From JAGQSZ01 sp049672765 (GTDB lineage: Bacteria > Actinomycetota > Acidimicrobiia > Acidimicrobiales > Microtrichaceae), in NCBI GenBank assembly GCA_049672765.1, contig JBATWQ010000048.1:1-7248 (forward strand): 7,248 nt of DNA, read 5' to 3'. The notes below the pieces were generated by a model. The model saw nothing but the letters and a program-made list of their open reading frames with translations, searched no databases and was not told the DNA's origin. The position numbers were made by a program, and so were the translations under genes. Shown piece by piece: positions 6,358 through 7,248 of this stretch (position 1 is its first letter; each line of letters begins with the position of its first letter).

Positions 6358-6813
6358 TCATCGCTGTTCGAACTGCCCGCGCAATTCATCGAGGCCTTGC
6401 ACTACCCACGCTTTGAGAGGCTCGGCCTGAACGAACGGGGCGTCATCGTCTTCGGCGCGCTGGAGTACGTCCCCGGGTGAAGCGTCTGACCGCAGTCCCT
6501 CATACAGATAGACGAGTGCCGACGAACGCGGACCTGTCCGGCACGTGACGAGTGTCGGCCTGGGCAGACGGTCGAGAGCCTCGACACCACGACGGGCCAC
6601 ATCCATGTCAAATGGTCGAGGCGGGTCGGCGATCAGGTTCTCGGACTCGGAAACGGCGGCTTCCACATCCGCGTACGACATCCCACCCTCCATGGACGCG
6701 AACTCCTCGCCGCACAGATAGAGCCATGATGCACCGCCGGCGTTCTTGGCAAACGACGCCGGGTCGGCTATCGGGCCTCGGTTGAAGGTCAGATCGGTTG
6801 GACTGGAAAGCAT
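6358..6813 (-). CDS. Small cysteine-phosphatase/rhodanese-like protein (DUF442-type loop)
   Basis: 151 residues, soluble, with no signal peptide or membrane segment. The key feature is LVTCRTGPRSSALVY, with Cys91 after a hydrophobic strand and Arg96 in a C-R-x-G-x-R-S loop. This spacing matches rhodaneses and the DUF442 'beta-lactamase hydrolase-like' phosphatase-like domain, not the C-x5-R of classical tyrosine phosphatases. An N-terminal strand WLYLCGEEF (30-38) and a helical C-terminal half (EPLKAWVVQGLDELR) fit a compact alpha/beta fold. The activity could be phosphatase or sulfurtransferase; the substrate is unknown. ATG 6813 is preceded by GGAAGAGG six nt upstream (6820-6827 on the + strand). 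It is convergent with tRNA-Ala and divergent from the ATPase, with 129 nt between those starts. A TAGATT box upstream is a possible -10, without a clear -35. Confidence 0.72.
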   Translation of the reverse strand: MLSSPTDLTFNRGPIADPASFAKNAGGASWLYLCGEEFASMEGGMSYADVEAAVSESENLIADPPRPFDMDVARRGVEALDRLPRPTLVTCRTGPRSSALVYLYEGLRSDASPGDVLQRAEDDDAPFVQAEPLKAWVVQGLDELRGQFEQR

Positions 6814-6916
6814 GGTGTACCTCTTCCTTGTACTTCGGTCGGTTGGGGGACGTTACGAATCTACGACCCCACCCGGCAGTGGTTTGGCTGGAATACCGGA
6901 GCACCAGCTAGGGCTA

Positions 6917-6955
6917 GTCGTTCAGGTGTACATTAGTAAAGTATGCCTGAACGAC
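6917..6955. promoter_or_regulatory. 39-bp extended dyad overlapping the ATPase start codon
   Basis: The outer arms GTCGTTCAGG (6917-6926) and CCTGAACGAC (6946-6955) are perfect 10-bp inverted repeats. The 19-nt spacer is itself nearly symmetric around G6936 (ACATTAGTAAAGT at 6930-6942). Over the whole dyad 16 of 19 pairs match, and two of the three mismatches are G.T. The right arm lies inside the ATPase gene (codons 2-5), and the ATG is within the spacer. A TACATT box (6929-6934) lies eight nt before the ATG and could be a -10 for a leaderless mRNA. An operator, or an RNA hairpin hiding the start, are the obvious readings. Confidence 0.6.
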
Positions 6956-7248
6956 CTTTGAACTTAACGGCCGGGACGGTCGGTCGTGACGAGGAGTGGT
7001 CCGACCTCCTCGGGTTCGTCGACTCCGACGCTAAGCATTCGACGCTGGCGATCGTGTGGGGCCGACGCCGAATCGGCAAGTCGTTCTTGCTGGGACAGCT
7101 GGCTGACGGGCGTGGGCTGTACTACGAGGCGATCCGAGGGACGACCGGCGAGACACTGAGTGACCTGGGCCGCGTCATAGGCGAGACCATCGGCGCTCCC
7201 GGTCCGCTCAACCTCTCCGATTGGGAGACAGCAATCGACGCCCTGATG
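6943..7248 (+). CDS. ATP-binding protein of the archaeal-type ATPase (ATPase_2/DUF234-like) family, 3' end outside the window
   Basis: Open from ATG 6943 to the window edge, 102 codons with no stop. The N-terminus GTVGRDEEWSDLL (11-23) resembles the GRE/DxE opening of this P-loop family. It is followed by the strand and Walker A VWGRRRIGKSF (38-48, GxxxxGKS with Lys46 and Ser47). YYEAIRGTT (60-68) corresponds to the next strand and loop. Family members are typically about 450 residues, with a C-terminal nuclease-like or winged-helix part not visible here; their cellular role is mostly unknown. No Shine-Dalgarno precedes the ATG (the upstream sequence is TTAGTAAAGT), and the start lies inside a long dyad, suggesting leaderless and tightly controlled expression. 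The first codons include TTG, AAC and TTA, unusual beside the GC-rich neighbours, though the sample is small. Confidence 0.8.
   Translation, partial: MPERPLNLTAGTVGRDEEWSDLLGFVDSDAKHSTLAIVWGRRRIGKSFLLGQLADGRGLYYEAIRGTTGETLSDLGRVIGETIGAPGPLNLSDWETAIDALM

Noticed and set aside
6130..6480. 116-residue + strand frame running through the tRNA
   Set aside because: It spans the tRNA-Ala gene and the terminator and overlaps the minus-strand phosphatase-like gene. It has no SD and no domain.
6216..7248. Genomic island integrated at tRNA-Ala
   Set aside because: No duplicated tRNA 3' end, integrase or transposase is present in the window. It is kept only as a question to check with more flanking sequence.

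Overview
This is a GC-rich window (roughly 60% by eye) with GTG and TTG starts, and it is consistent with a chromosome of the Actinomycetota. The LeuRS is of the ordinary bacterial type, and the fatty acyl-AMP ligase-like protein resembles actinobacterial FadD/FAAL proteins. An Acidimicrobiia-like lineage is my best guess, but this is inference from style and not from any search.

Layout. Positions 1-491 (+) hold the tail of an antitoxin gene and a complete VapC-type PIN toxin gene, overlapping by 4 nt. Positions 583-6017 (-) hold three genes in one direction: leuS, then a fatty acyl-AMP/acyl-CoA ligase, then a YpfJ-type membrane-anchored zinc metallopeptidase. The gaps between them are 113 and 72 nt, so they may be partly co-transcribed, but nothing ties their functions together. 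A divergent control region (about 6018-6141) separates leuS from a tRNA-Ala(GGC) gene on the + strand. It contains a bulged inverted repeat, a 12-bp perfect palindrome and a recognisable tRNA promoter.

Downstream of the tRNA, about 140 nt without a gene hold several inverted repeats. One is a likely bidirectional terminator that also serves the convergent gene at 6358-6813 (-), a small protein with a CRTGPRS cysteine-phosphatase/rhodanese-like loop. Divergent from that gene, an ATP-binding protein of the archaeal-type ATPase (ATPase_2/DUF234-like) family starts at 6943 and runs off the right edge.

The core (leuS, tRNA-Ala, ligase, peptidase) looks like ordinary chromosome. The two ends (toxin-antitoxin; phosphatase-like gene plus ATPase beside a tRNA) look more accessory. 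The most striking unexplained signal is a 39-bp dyad centred on position 6936. In it 16 of 19 pairs match and two of the three mismatches are G.T. It overlaps the ATPase start codon and a candidate -10 box. No gene-free stretch exceeds 300 nt. I see no insertion sequence, CRISPR array, integrase or rRNA gene.
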